Below are positions 1-12,300 of a stretch of 14,500 nt of DNA, in pieces. Where the stretch lies: contig CM022674.1 in NCBI GenBank assembly GCA_012295275.1, positions 10,297,792 to 10,312,291 of the forward strand, in the 5' to 3' direction. The DNA is from Chrysomallon squamiferum (lineage: Eukaryota > Mollusca > Gastropoda > Neomphalida > Peltospiridae). The position numbers and the translations under genes were made by a program. A model generated the notes under the pieces. The model saw nothing but the letters and a program-made list of their open reading frames with translations, was not told the DNA's origin and did not search any database. Positions within the stretch are counted from its first letter, which is position 1, and each line of letters begins with the position of its first letter.

Positions 1-38
<38 letters not shown>
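1..38. repeat. (ATT)n microsatellite at the window edge
   Basis: Uninterrupted ATT units up to base 38. Read from the minus strand it is an AAT tract directly after the higher-GC block 39-330, which could make it the tail of a retroposon. Confidence 0.95.
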
Positions 39-930
<892 letters not shown>

Positions 931-935
931 TATTC

Positions 936-941
936 TTTATT
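936..941 (-). terminator. Probable polyadenylation signal AATAAA
   Basis: On the minus strand an exact AATAAA occurs about 105 bases after the stop codon, implying a short 3' UTR of roughly 120-130 bases. No longer conserved element is visible, and AT-rich sequence makes chance hexamers common. Confidence 0.5.
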
Positions 942-1045
942 ACTGCAGACTATACTGATACACACTTATATATAGATGTCTCGTTAATAACTAACTAAAC
1001 AATGAATACATCTGATTTTTCAATAACAAACATGACAGAAAAGTG

Positions 1046-1463
1046 TTATTTATACTCTATGAGATATTCTGGGTATATCTGGGTTTCGCTGTATATTACA
1101 ATCACGCTGGGACAGTTTTCGTTATCAACTGTCGAGTCAGTTAAAACAGTATCGTTTGACTCGTCAAGTGGTGGCGGTCTCACCATTGATGAATCTCCCT
1201 TTTTGTACAATCCAAGAAGAACCTTCACAAAAAACATAAATTTATGTCCCTTTTGATTCGGTCTAGTGTATGAATCAGATTTTTTGGCGTCAACGGCAAA
1301 GTAGGCACCACGTCCAAATAACGTGCCAATTCGTGTACCTGCTAGTCTGAAGTCTATATTTTGCTTGATAATGTTTTGTACTGCTTGTTCGGTAGTTCCG
1401 TGAAACAAAAGCATTTCATTACTGAGTCCAGGTCCGTATGAGTTTTCCATAGCTTGTTTACGA
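1046..1463 (-). CDS. Exon 18: PARP catalytic core and stop codon
   Basis: Reads (V)RKQAMENSYGPGLSNEM, then LLFHGT (catalytic His, about residue 855), FGRGAYFA (Tyr, about 888), a KFMFFVKVLLGLYKKG strand, DSTVDN, and PSVIVIYSETQIYPEYLI near the C-terminus. These are the conserved blocks of the NAD-binding ADP-ribosyltransferase fold. The third triad position, Glu in PARP1, aligns with Val (about 954) in PSVIVIY by my alignment, which predicts mono-ADP-ribosylation. A TAA stop closes the frame at 1046-1048. The N-terminal half of the longest open frame here (right of 1463) is intronic. Confidence 0.96.
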
Positions 1464-2397
1464 CTGAAATAAGTTAAATAACAAAAACTAAAATAAAACA
1501 AATAAAATAAAGGAAATAAAGTACAAACAAGTATAAAACACAATAAACGAATTAACAGATAAATAAAATAACTAAATAAAATGTGATAATTCACACTAAT
1601 GTTTTATGCATCTTATATTTTTGGTCAAAAGCATGATAGTTTCAAATTAACCAATGACCATCTGTTATAAAAAAAAATGTGTTAGCCTCGCTCTGAAATA
1701 CTGACAGACTTACACAACAAACTGCCGCCACATATCGACATTCTGGATTCTCTTTATGCTCACAATTTCCATATTGGTCAACGACAATTTAATGTTTTTC
1801 ACCACCATCTTGAATTCTTCAGAGTCAGACGACAGTAGGATCATCTTTAACTTGTTGTTCTCCATTGTATCCCAATATGACGGAAGAAGCTCATCGTATG
1901 GCTGGTTTCTCGTCTGCTTCACATTTTTAGCTATTCTGTGAATATGATTATAAATAACTATTTACACATACATATGTATAAATACATAACTTTACATTAA
2001 ACTGACTCAAGCTTTATACATCCAGTGCTTAGAGTATGAAAAAAACACACCAAACAAATGTATCTATTTAAACAACTCAAAAATTAAGTAAAAATGAAAT
2101 GTTTGAGAATCTCCTTTACAAATAATGATTTCGAAATGGAGGAAATTACAATAGGAAAAAAACGGAGTGGCTGATTTACCGTTTAAACATTGCTTTTGTC
2201 TCCGGATGTTCTACTAGATCAAGAGGTGATCTCCCCTGGTTATTTTTTATGTCAATATCAGCTCCATTCTCTACTAAACAAGCTTTTATTTCATACGTTT
2301 CATCATTTGCAGCACTATTTGCACCGATCTGAAACATTTGTAATGAAGCGAAATAGCAAGCTAAGCATAAGAGCGAATCTATCAAAAGGTGATCCAT

Positions 2398-2476
<79 letters not shown>

Positions 2477-2604
2477 CTTATGAATGAATATCAATAAATT
2501 ATCCTACTTACAGTACTTATGTTTGTTCGTTCATTTGACTGTGCTATATGCAGTGCTGTGTTTCCATCTTTATCTTGAGCATTGATATCAGCGCCTGAAA
2601 ATAA

Positions 2605-2672
<68 letters not shown>

Positions 2673-5600
2673 TTTATCAGAAATGTAATAAGGTTTTTTT
2701 ATAATGTCATAATACCTTAAATACAGGTTTGTTGTTATATCATTTTATTAACAATATCACATAAATAATTATACTTAATTAAACGTAATTAAAAATATTT
2801 ATCCTGTAAAATGTCCTTTTCTTTCCAGTATGTTAATGATATAAATATTTTAGTGTTAATAACATCACTTTGTCTCTGTTTGATATTTTTCTTATGTAGC
2901 TTACACCCTGCGTGTGTGTGTGTGGATATGTTTATGTACGTATGTATGTGTATGTGGATATGTTTATGTACGTATGTATGTGTATGTGGATATGTTTATG
3001 TACGTAAGTATGTGTATGTAAATGTGTGTAAATACTTATATATAATTTATGTATGTATGTGTGTGTGCCTCTGTGTATGTGAGAATGTATATAAGTGTTT
3101 ATATATAATTTATATATTAGTTATGTACGCATGTGCATATGTATACGTGTAAGTGTGTACGTATGTTTATGTAAGTATGCATTCATGTATATGTATAGAC
3201 ATGATCACGAAATAAAATTATAGGTTCACGTTTTTAACCTTTTGCAATCAACAGTTCAACAATTTTCAAACAGCGAGACATAACTGCCATGTGTAATGGT
3301 GTTTGATTTTCTTTTGATATAGAATTGACGTCTGCTTTACCCTGAAATATAGTACGAGAAAACACAAATCACTGAGTAAAGTACAAATATAAAGAATACA
3401 CCATTAAATCAAATACATTCTGAAACAAATAACAAAAATACAAAAAACAAATGTAGAATTCATTTATTTATAACATTTCATGATTATCTATCTTCCCCTT
3501 CATGTACTCGCTCTTACTCTTTCCTTTCTCATATTGTTTCTCTCCGTATACACCCTCTCTCACTCTCTTTCTCTCCCTGTACTCTCACACTCTCTTTCAC
3601 TCCATCTACTCCACTTTTACTCCCTATATTCCTCTCTCACTCTCTTTCACTCCACATATTCCCTCTCTTTCACTCCACATATTCCCTCTCCCTATACTCC
3701 CTCTCTCACTCTCTTTCACTCCCTATACTCCCTCAGTCACTCTATTTCACTACCTATATTCCTCTATTACTCCCTATACGCCTGTTACTCTCTCTCCCTA
3801 TACTCCCTCTCTCATTCTCTTTCTCTCCCTATACTACCTCGCTCATTCTCTTTCTCTCCCTATACTACCTCGCTCATTCTCTTTCTCTCCCTATACTCCC
3901 TCGCTCATTCTCTTTCTCTCTCTATACTACTATTTTACTCCCTATACTCCCTCTCTCTCTCTCTTATTCTCTTTCTCTCCCTATACTCCCTCTCTTTCTC
4001 TCCCTATACTCTCTCTCACTCTCTTTCTCTCCCTATACTCTCTCTCACTCTCTTTCTCTCCCTATACTCTCTTTCACTCCCTTTCTCTCCCTATACTCTC
4101 TCACTCTCTTTCTCTCCCCGTACTCCCATTATCACACTCTTTCTGTCCATATACTCCTCTTTTACTCCCTATACTCCTTCTCTCACTCTTTCTCTCCCTA
4201 TACTCCCTCTCTCATTTCCTTTCTGTCACTATACTCCCTCTCTCACTCTCTTTCTCTCACTATACTCCTCTTTTATTGTCTATACTCCTCTCTCACTCTT
4301 TCTCTCCCTATACTCTGATTCTCACTCTCTTTCTCTTCCTATACTGCCTCTCTCAATCTCTTACTCTGCCTGTACTACCTTTCCCACTCTCTTTCTCAGC
4401 CTGTACTCCATTTCTTACTCTCTTTCTTTACCTATACCCCTCTTTTACTCCCTTTACTACTCTCTCACTGGCTTTCTTTCCTATCTCACTCTCTTTCTGT
4501 CTCTATACTCCTCTCTCACGCAGTTTCTCTCCCTATACTACTCTCTCACTCTGTTTCTCTCCCTATATTGCCTCTCTCACTCTCTTTTTCTGCCTGTACT
4601 ACCTTTCTCACTCTCTTTCTCTTTCTATATTCTGTCTCTCACTCTCTTTCTGTCCCTATGCTGCCTCTCACAATCTCTTTCTCTGCCTGTACACCTCTCT
4701 CACTCTCTTTCTCTCCCTATACTCTCTCTCACTCTCTTTCTCTATCTGTACTCCCTTTTTCACTCTCTTTCTCTCCCTATACCCCTCTTTTACTCCCTAT
4801 ACTTCACTCTCACTCGCTTTCTATCCCTATACTCCCTCGCTCATTCTGTTTCTGTCCCTAAACTCCCTCTCTAACTCTCTTTCTCTCCCTATACCCCTCT
4901 TTTACTCCCTATACTCCACTCTCACTCGCTTTCTATCCCTATACTCCCTCGCTCATTCTGTTTCTGTCCCTAAACTCCCTCTCTAACTCTCTTTCTCTCA
5001 CTATACTATATATATGACTTTCCTTCGCTCCCTGATACCGCTGTCATTCATCCACTTTCTCTCGTTCTGACTCTTTTTTTTTTATCTTTTCATCACTCAG
5101 TCATCCATTTATCCACAATGACTAATTTGTCTGCCTGTGTATTTAATGTATTCATGCATTCACATACAACATTTATTAACGTAGTAGCGAGATCATAAAA
5201 CCCGTTCACTGCCGCGATGTGTAGCGGGAAAAGGTTTTCCTCTTTTGTTGGACTATTCACTATGTCAGGATGATGTTTCATGAGAAAAGTAACAAATCTG
5301 AAGATAGATATAAAGTGACAAGATGTCAATATATCATTCAAACTTAAGCCACAAATCGTTAGGCTGCAGGTTATTTGTGTTGTGTGTGTTTCTTAGATTG
5401 TTTGCGATGTATTTGTGGTTTGTTAGTGTAAGTGCAGATTTATATTTTTGCCAGTATTTTTTTTCTTTCTTTCTTTCTTTAATTGTAAGTTTACTGTGTT
5501 GTCGTAAGCATATATTTTTATTTTTGTACATACTGTGTATTCGTTTTTTTTGCGATATTCAGAGTACTGCAAATTAATCACATCTCTAGTTAAGTATATA

Positions 5601-6665
5601 TAAACAAACTCGTATGCACATTCACACACTGAGGTTATGAAGACTTACTTTGTTTCTCCACACATCTCAGAACATGCCACATGGAAAGGATTTGCATCTT
5701 TGTTATTAAAGATGTGTAGGTTCACTTGAGAACACGCCCTGAAACAGTCAATGACGTCGCTGTCACCGCTTGTGATGGCGTAATGAAGAGGCGTATTACC
5801 TCTATTATCCTGAAAAAAAATTACAAGCAGCTTGATTGAAAGTCACAGGCGTCAGTGTTAATTCTTCACGTGATATATAGTATATTAATTCAAAACGTGA
5901 TAAGCGACAGTGTTTATTAAACACTTGATACATCTCAGTGTTAATTCAACGTGTGATACGAGTCGGTATTAATTCAACACGTAACAGTTGTCCGTGTTAA
6001 TTCAACGCGTGATACATGCTAGTATTAATTCAACACGTAACAGTTGTCCGTGTTAATTCAACGCGTGATACATGCTAGTATTAATTCAACACGTAACAGT
6101 TGTCCGTGTTAATTCAACGCGTGTTACATGCTAGTATTAATTCAACATGTGATATGTGACAGTGTTAATTCAACATCTGATATATGACAGTGTTAATTCA
6201 AGTCTTGATACATGCTAGTATTAATTCGACACATAGTAGGCATCAGTGTTAATTCGACACTTTATAAGCGTCAGTGTTAATTCAACATGTTATATTCATC
6301 ATTTTGTGAGAACTAGACAGTGTCTAACAAACTCTCTGCCTCGGTCTCACACAGATAAAAAAATCATACACAGTCTTAGATTTTTGCATACGTTTTTTCA
6401 TTTCAAGTATTATTATAAAATATAACTGTAGTTTTAATAATGACAATCATGAAATATAATCTACACACAGTAATACCATCTGCCTTGAATTTTATTGTGT
6501 ACACACATACACACAAAAATAAATAAATAAAAATTATTCTGTAACATGTAATTCATAATTCTCAAACTGGCCTGTCACAGTCAGTAGTATATTTTGTCAT
6601 ATCTGTGGAAAATGTCCACAAGAGAGATATTTTTCTAATGTCAGTGAAAAATCTTTAAAATACTG

Positions 6666-6710
<45 letters not shown>

Positions 6711-7941
6711 ATAATAATAATAATAATAACAACAACAACAAAATAAATAATAATAATTTTAATGCATCATCTAAATTCAAGGTTATTAAGTGAACTGGGA
6801 TTATCCAGTCTGATATGCTGATTAGTAGAGTTATTTGCGTGTTTTATTTGCATTCAGTGACAAATATTACCTGTATGTTTGGGTCACAGCCTGCCTCTAT
6901 GAGCACCTTAAGACAATTTACACTTTTTCTTTCCACAGCAATATGCATAGGCGTCCACATCATGTTAGTTTTTGCATTCTTCTCTGCCTGGTTTTCCAGC
7001 AGTAATTTGACAATGTTGTCATGGTTTCTGCGGCAGGAAAACGAATGTTAAAATTCTGCTAACTGCTTATTAATACCATGGTTCTTTATAATATAGAAAT
7101 TCTCTTACTAAGGTTTTGTTCGAAAATAATTTACTTGAATCATTCTATAATACTGCAGTATTTCCTAACGAAGTAACTAATTTGACTTAGCTTTGTAATA
7201 TTGCAAAATTCAAAACAACACTGTAGTTCTAATTTAATCAAGTGATTAATTTGACTTACCCAAATGCTGCATAGTGTAAAGGAGTGAAATTGCTGTTGTC
7301 ACATAAATCGATGTCAACACGCAGATCGAACAGATATGCCACAACTTCGAAATTACCTCTCATAGAGGCCATGTGTATGGCAGCCACTCCTTCGAACGTT
7401 CCGTTCACCTACACATAAAAATAATTACTATCTAAAATTTTATTTAAGATTTATTTAAGATTTATTTTTGAAACATTTCATTTTCGTTCTCTTCTTCTTC
7501 TTCTTCTTCTTCTTCTTATTAAATAAAATAAAAAAAGTAAAAAATAAATAAAAGCGGTTACAAGGAGATACCGAGTAATGAAAAGTATTAAAAGAGTTAA
7601 TATATAAAAACTATGTTTTTTAAAATAAAACATACGTCAGCTTGCTCTGCCAACTCTCCGAGCGTTTCCAGATCACTGCAAGACGCGGCTTTAATAAAAC
7701 GTGTCTGAAAATCACGTGAATCCGCGGTAAGAAGTCGGTAGAACGACTCGCACAGATCTGTAATAAATACAGATTAATCACAATATTTATGCAAGAAGAC
7801 AAAAGATCAATGGACAAAACTCCAGCACACAAAACACGCTTTAATATATTTAAAGATCGAGATGTAGATAAGATATGTTTTTAAATTTTATTAATAAACA
7901 AGAAACTACGAATTGATCAGTACCTTTACATATTTGTAAAT

Positions 7942-8030
<89 letters not shown>

Positions 8031-8108
8031 AGCTACTGCTGAATCCGACATTCAGTGAGTTTTGTGTTGGATACATACATACATATAAAATTAACAATGA
8101 CAGCACAC

Positions 8109-8152
<44 letters not shown>

Positions 8153-9311
8153 TACAGATACACAAACACATACAAACACAGATTATAAACATACATACGT
8201 ATCTAGACACAGATACACAGATACTAAAGCATGCACGCACGAACGCTCTTACCTATACACACACACGCACGCACACTACATACACACACACACAAACACA
8301 CTAACCCAAAGTTAATACCTGATAGTTGTAAGGATTCTGAATGAGTGTTTTCGGAGTTCACAAATGATGTGGATGCTGACGTTGCTGACAACGTGGTTGT
8401 TGCTTTCAGGTCCGTGATGGTGCAGACAACGGGACTAAAAGTGTACTGTGCTTCAGGGTTTGAAAATTTTACTAATAAATCATTGTCTTTATCTATTGAC
8501 ACCACTTTTCCTTGCTTTCCTACAAACTGAAACAAACAAACAAAACAATATAATTTTTTTAGAAATAATAGTAAAAAACAAGAACATTACCAAAACAGTT
8601 TCCTAAAAAAGGAAAAGCAGTCACCCACATCCCGTCCCAGAAAAGATAAACCACTAAGAAATAATATTTTCTACTCTGTCAAAATGTACAGAAGAATTAA
8701 CAAATAAACAGCAACAGTTTTTAAACTCAAAGCTTTTTCAATTTTTTTTTTGGAAATGTGAATCTCACGATGAAAAAAAAAAAAAAAAAAACCCACCAAA
8801 AAAACAACAACAAGTAAAGGTTTTTTATTTTATTGTGGTCACATTTTACATTTATTTACTTATGTAAATAAGTATTATTTTATATTTCTGTGCCAGTTGT
8901 AAAAAAGTAAAACATTTTTATTTATATGTATTATTTATTTATATATATGTACTATTTATAAATAATTTTTTATTTATTTATATGTACTGTTCCTATATGT
9001 ATTTTTATTTATGTGTTATTTGTAAATAAACATGATTTGGTTTACCTGTGACATCGTCGCGGTCCATCCACCATGACTAATTTGTAGAAGCTTAACCACA
9101 TCAACGTCGTCGATGATTTGTACAATATCACCGACAGAAAAAGAGTGAAGCTAAAGAAACATTTAAAATAATAATAATAAAGAATAAACAAATAAAACAA
9201 CAAGAACAATCAATTTTTTTTTTTTTTTAAATTTAAATCCCACCTATTTAACAGTGTATAAATTGCACCCAAAGCATAGCCTTGAAAATATATAAGAAAC
9301 CTAGGTAATAA

Positions 9312-9347
<36 letters not shown>

Positions 9348-12300
9348 ATTCCGTTATAATTTTTTATAATTAATTTCAACAAAAACATGTATTTATAAAT
9401 ATTCTTTATTGTTTAATTTTTCTCATGCGTGAAGATTTAACCGCGGACAATAATGAACCTACCACTGTTAATACACTTTTTACTATTCGCCATGATTTGC
9501 TGTCCTGATACTGCACCATCGCCCAGTCATGTACGTCGTCACTTTCAGTAACAGTACCAGCCTCTCTGATATACTACAACAACAACAAAAACTATAAGTA
9601 ATAATAATAATACTGATGATAAGACTGACGATGATGTTAATAATGATGATAATGACAATTATGATCATGACAATGATAGTGATGATGACATAATAATAAC
9701 TAACAGTAATAATAACAACAATAGCAATAAGCAGTAACAGCAAACATAAACAATAACGACAACAAAAACAATGAAAATAAAATAATTATAATAATAATAA
9801 CAACAAAAATAATTAACAGCAATGATAATAATAATAATAATAATACCGACATCAGCTCAATAACAATCAGTATCTCTTCCAACCATTCAGTCATCTCTTC
9901 CGACCATTCAGCGTCTTCTGCCTCGTTCTGAATCTCTTTGAATGTTTCAAGATTCACATTCACGCTAACTTTATCACCTACTTTCACTTGGATCATTTTA
10001 GCTTCAACGTCTGAAATATAAACAATATAACATCTTATATAGGTAGTGTGAGGTAGGTTAATATAGGTTATTAGCACACAGAAACACTCCCCCCTCACAC
10101 ACGATAATATAAATTGTAGGTAAGGTGCGATAAGGTAAGCTAAGGTATGGGATAGAATATGGTTAATATTACGCGATCGAAAGCGCTGCTGTGTACATAC
10201 AAACCACCCACTCAAACCCAGTCACATATATATAATATAACAAAACATAACATAACATAACGTACATAACATAACACAGCGTAACGTAACATAACGTAAC
10301 ATAAAAAGCTTACCTAAAACTGGTAAATGATTTTGTAGATACTTCCATCCTTGACTTTCCTGCACGTAAATGATGTCAAGTTTTCCTTCTTTGCCTGCTC
10401 TGTACTGTTTAGCTGGAGCCTCTGAGAAGAACCACTGTACATCTACAACCCCACTTCTGTGGAACGTCTCAACAGATCCCACATTTCCACCTAGGAATAA
10501 CAAAAAACATTAACATGACAACAAAAAATAAAATAAAAATAAATAAACAGAAAAACAACAAAAAGCAACAGACAACCACAAAACAAAAATAACAACAAAA
10601 AACAACAACAAACAAACAAACAAGAAAACAAATAACAACAATAAAAAACCAACAATCAACCCAACAAAAACTATAGCTGTAACAAAAACAACAAGAACAA
10701 CAAAAACATTACTCTTGGTAAATTTACCAAACATTAATAGCTGTAATTAACCTGCAAAATATTTATCGGAATCTAACACTTTTCATTTACAACATATAAA
10801 TAGATAAGTGACGTCATAATTATATGAAGTAATTTGGGTTTCTTTTCAGTAGACCGGCAAAGACAGAAAAAAAACGTGGAATGACAGGTATGTTCTTTAA
10901 AAAATCTAGGAAAATTCTCCAGATAAAACACAGGTTTATTCTCTTTCCCAGATTCTGCTTACCGTCCTCTGTTCCGTATTTCCAGTGCGGACCAGGTATA
11001 ACCATCGCGGTTTCAAAAATACCATAGGACTGTAAATGTCGACACTCGAATCTTGGAGGTACACCGATGCTGAATAATAATAATAACAACAACAACAACA
11101 ACAACAACAACATCAATAGGTATTCTTCCAGTTTATGTCTAACCCTTGTTAGCAGAGATTTTACAAGATAATAATAATAATAATAATAATAATTTGTTAT
11201 TACATGGCCCCAACTACATTGAGGCAAATGAGGCAAATGATTTATATATATATCCATATATATATATATATATATATATTATTTTTAAAAAATCTAAAAT
11301 ATAAATTTCTATGCCGATAGAAACGAGATCCACTGAATGAATTCGATTACGTCTATACTAGTGATTCCCAACCTTTTCATCAATGCGGAGCCCTATAACA
11401 TTTTTTAATATCCTGCGGTGCCCGCCCACATTAATTAAATAGTTATTTATTTATACAAATTACTATTTAAATTAGGAATGATATCCATATTATCCATGTG
11501 CATTGTACATAGTAACCATTGTAATGTTATTGTAGGTGTATTCGTTTGTTCTGTCTATTTCATTCTGTCCGTCTCCTTTTTTATTTATTAATTATGTCAT
11601 CTCTCGCGGAGCCCTTGACGATGCACCGCGGAGCAGAAGGGCTCCGAGGAGCACCGGTTGGGAAACACTGGTCTATACCTTAAGCATCTCTCAGACCCAT
11701 CGCCCGAATTTTTTAAAGTGCTTTTGCCTCATTTCAGAAGGAGTCTAGTAGCGGCCATGTATTATTATTTCTGCACGGGAACTATAAGTAGTCTAGAAAA
11801 GACATACAACGTACAACGAAGAAGTCGGAGTCAGTTTACGTAAAAACGAGTGAGTGGGTTCGTGTTTTTCCGTCATGTAGCATCGAGTACAGACCACGAC
11901 ATTGGTACATTCCGCACATTTCCACAACATACCGGTGATAGGACTTTCTGAGCAAGCATTACATTTAAAGCCATCTTGAGTAACACCTGTAATAGATACA
12001 ATCTGCACATAGTAATTTACTGATAACATTCTTATCCGTATTGTTAGAAAAGAACTAGTATGTTAATAAATATAATACATACACTGATAATGCATGCAGC
12101 CTAATAGTTCCCAGTTACTGTTACATTATTGTCTAATGATGAACATTATTAAGAACAAAGCGTACAGAAGATGTCGTACCGGCTGGCGCATTGTCAAAAA
12201 TCAGGAGTTCACATTTTCCATTTTCTCCAGCCATGTATGTTGACTCTCTGCCCGAGTCCCAGATTACTGTAACTCTGCCACCTCTAATCTTACATACTGT

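Larger units (their letters stand above)
2595..3238 (-). other. Intron 14
   Basis: 644 bp, with a weak GTTAAA donor and a TTTTCAG acceptor. It holds the AAT microsatellite, the GTAT tract with its 32-bp triplication, and otherwise AT-rich sequence without an exon I can support. Confidence 0.8.
3342..5167 (-). other. Intron 13 (longest intron, mostly minisatellite)
   Basis: 1826 bp between ankyrin exons 13 and 14, with GTATGT donor and TTTCAG acceptor. About 1.5 kb is a pyrimidine-rich tandem array on the plus strand, hence purine-rich in the transcript. Confidence 0.85.
5810..6870 (-). other. Intron 11
   Basis: 1061 bp with GTAATA donor and an excellent T8CAG acceptor. It contains a 15-copy 28-bp satellite, a 43-base A homopolymer with TAA/CAA tail, and AT-rich sequence in which I see no exon. 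Confidence 0.85.
7758..8318 (-). other. Intron 8
   Basis: 561 bp, dominated by a (GA)n tract at 7946-8028 and a (CA)n tract from 8112 that degenerates into CATACA-type sequence to about 8305. Open frames on both strands in this region are dinucleotide artefacts. Confidence 0.8.
11070..11839 (-). other. Intron 2 (phase conflict; carries a hAT MITE and simple repeats)
   Basis: This 770-bp gap separates exon 2 (ends phase 1) from exon 3 (needs phase 2). A microexon of 3n+1 bases would restore the frame. Comparison with Mind bomb proteins also suggests that a short stretch is missing between HSFLR and IGVPPR. I scanned both sides of the inserted element and found no convincing microexon. A phase-compatible alternative acceptor after CTGGAAG near 11130 would insert a leucine run encoded by the TTG repeat and has a poor pyrimidine tract. 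Otherwise the intron holds AAC, AAT and AT repeats and a hAT MITE. Confidence 0.6.

Noticed and set aside
2811-3152. 113-codon plus-strand frame rich in Val, Tyr and Cys
   Set aside because: Derived from the GTAT tract and its 32-bp tandem copies in intron 14.
3480-4986. Two overlapping plus-strand open frames of 464 and 494 codons
   Set aside because: Both are translations of the same pyrimidine-rich minisatellite in different frames. The repeat unit lacks stop codons, the products are periodic Ser/Leu/Tyr/Pro, and the region is an intron of the minus-strand gene.
5884-6303. CRISPR-like regularly spaced repeat
   Set aside because: The units are contiguous 28-bp tandem copies whose variable halves recur in two types; there are no unique spacers, and the context is a eukaryotic intron.
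7942-8315. Short frames on both strands in intron 8
   Set aside because: Ser-Leu and Thr-His runs from GA and CA microsatellites.
9483-9846. Hydrophobic minus-strand frames suggesting membrane proteins
   Set aside because: The Ile/Val/Leu runs come from triplet repeats in intron 5; the true exon 6 is in another frame and lies between sound splice sites.
10510-10734. 74-codon minus-strand frame rich in Val, Leu and Phe
   Set aside because: It is the antisense of an AAC/AAAC repeat filling intron 3 and has no splice links to the exons.
11536-11843. Plus-strand frames of 61-70 codons
   Set aside because: They cross the right end of the hAT MITE, or lie antisense to exon 2 and intron 2, and have no domain.
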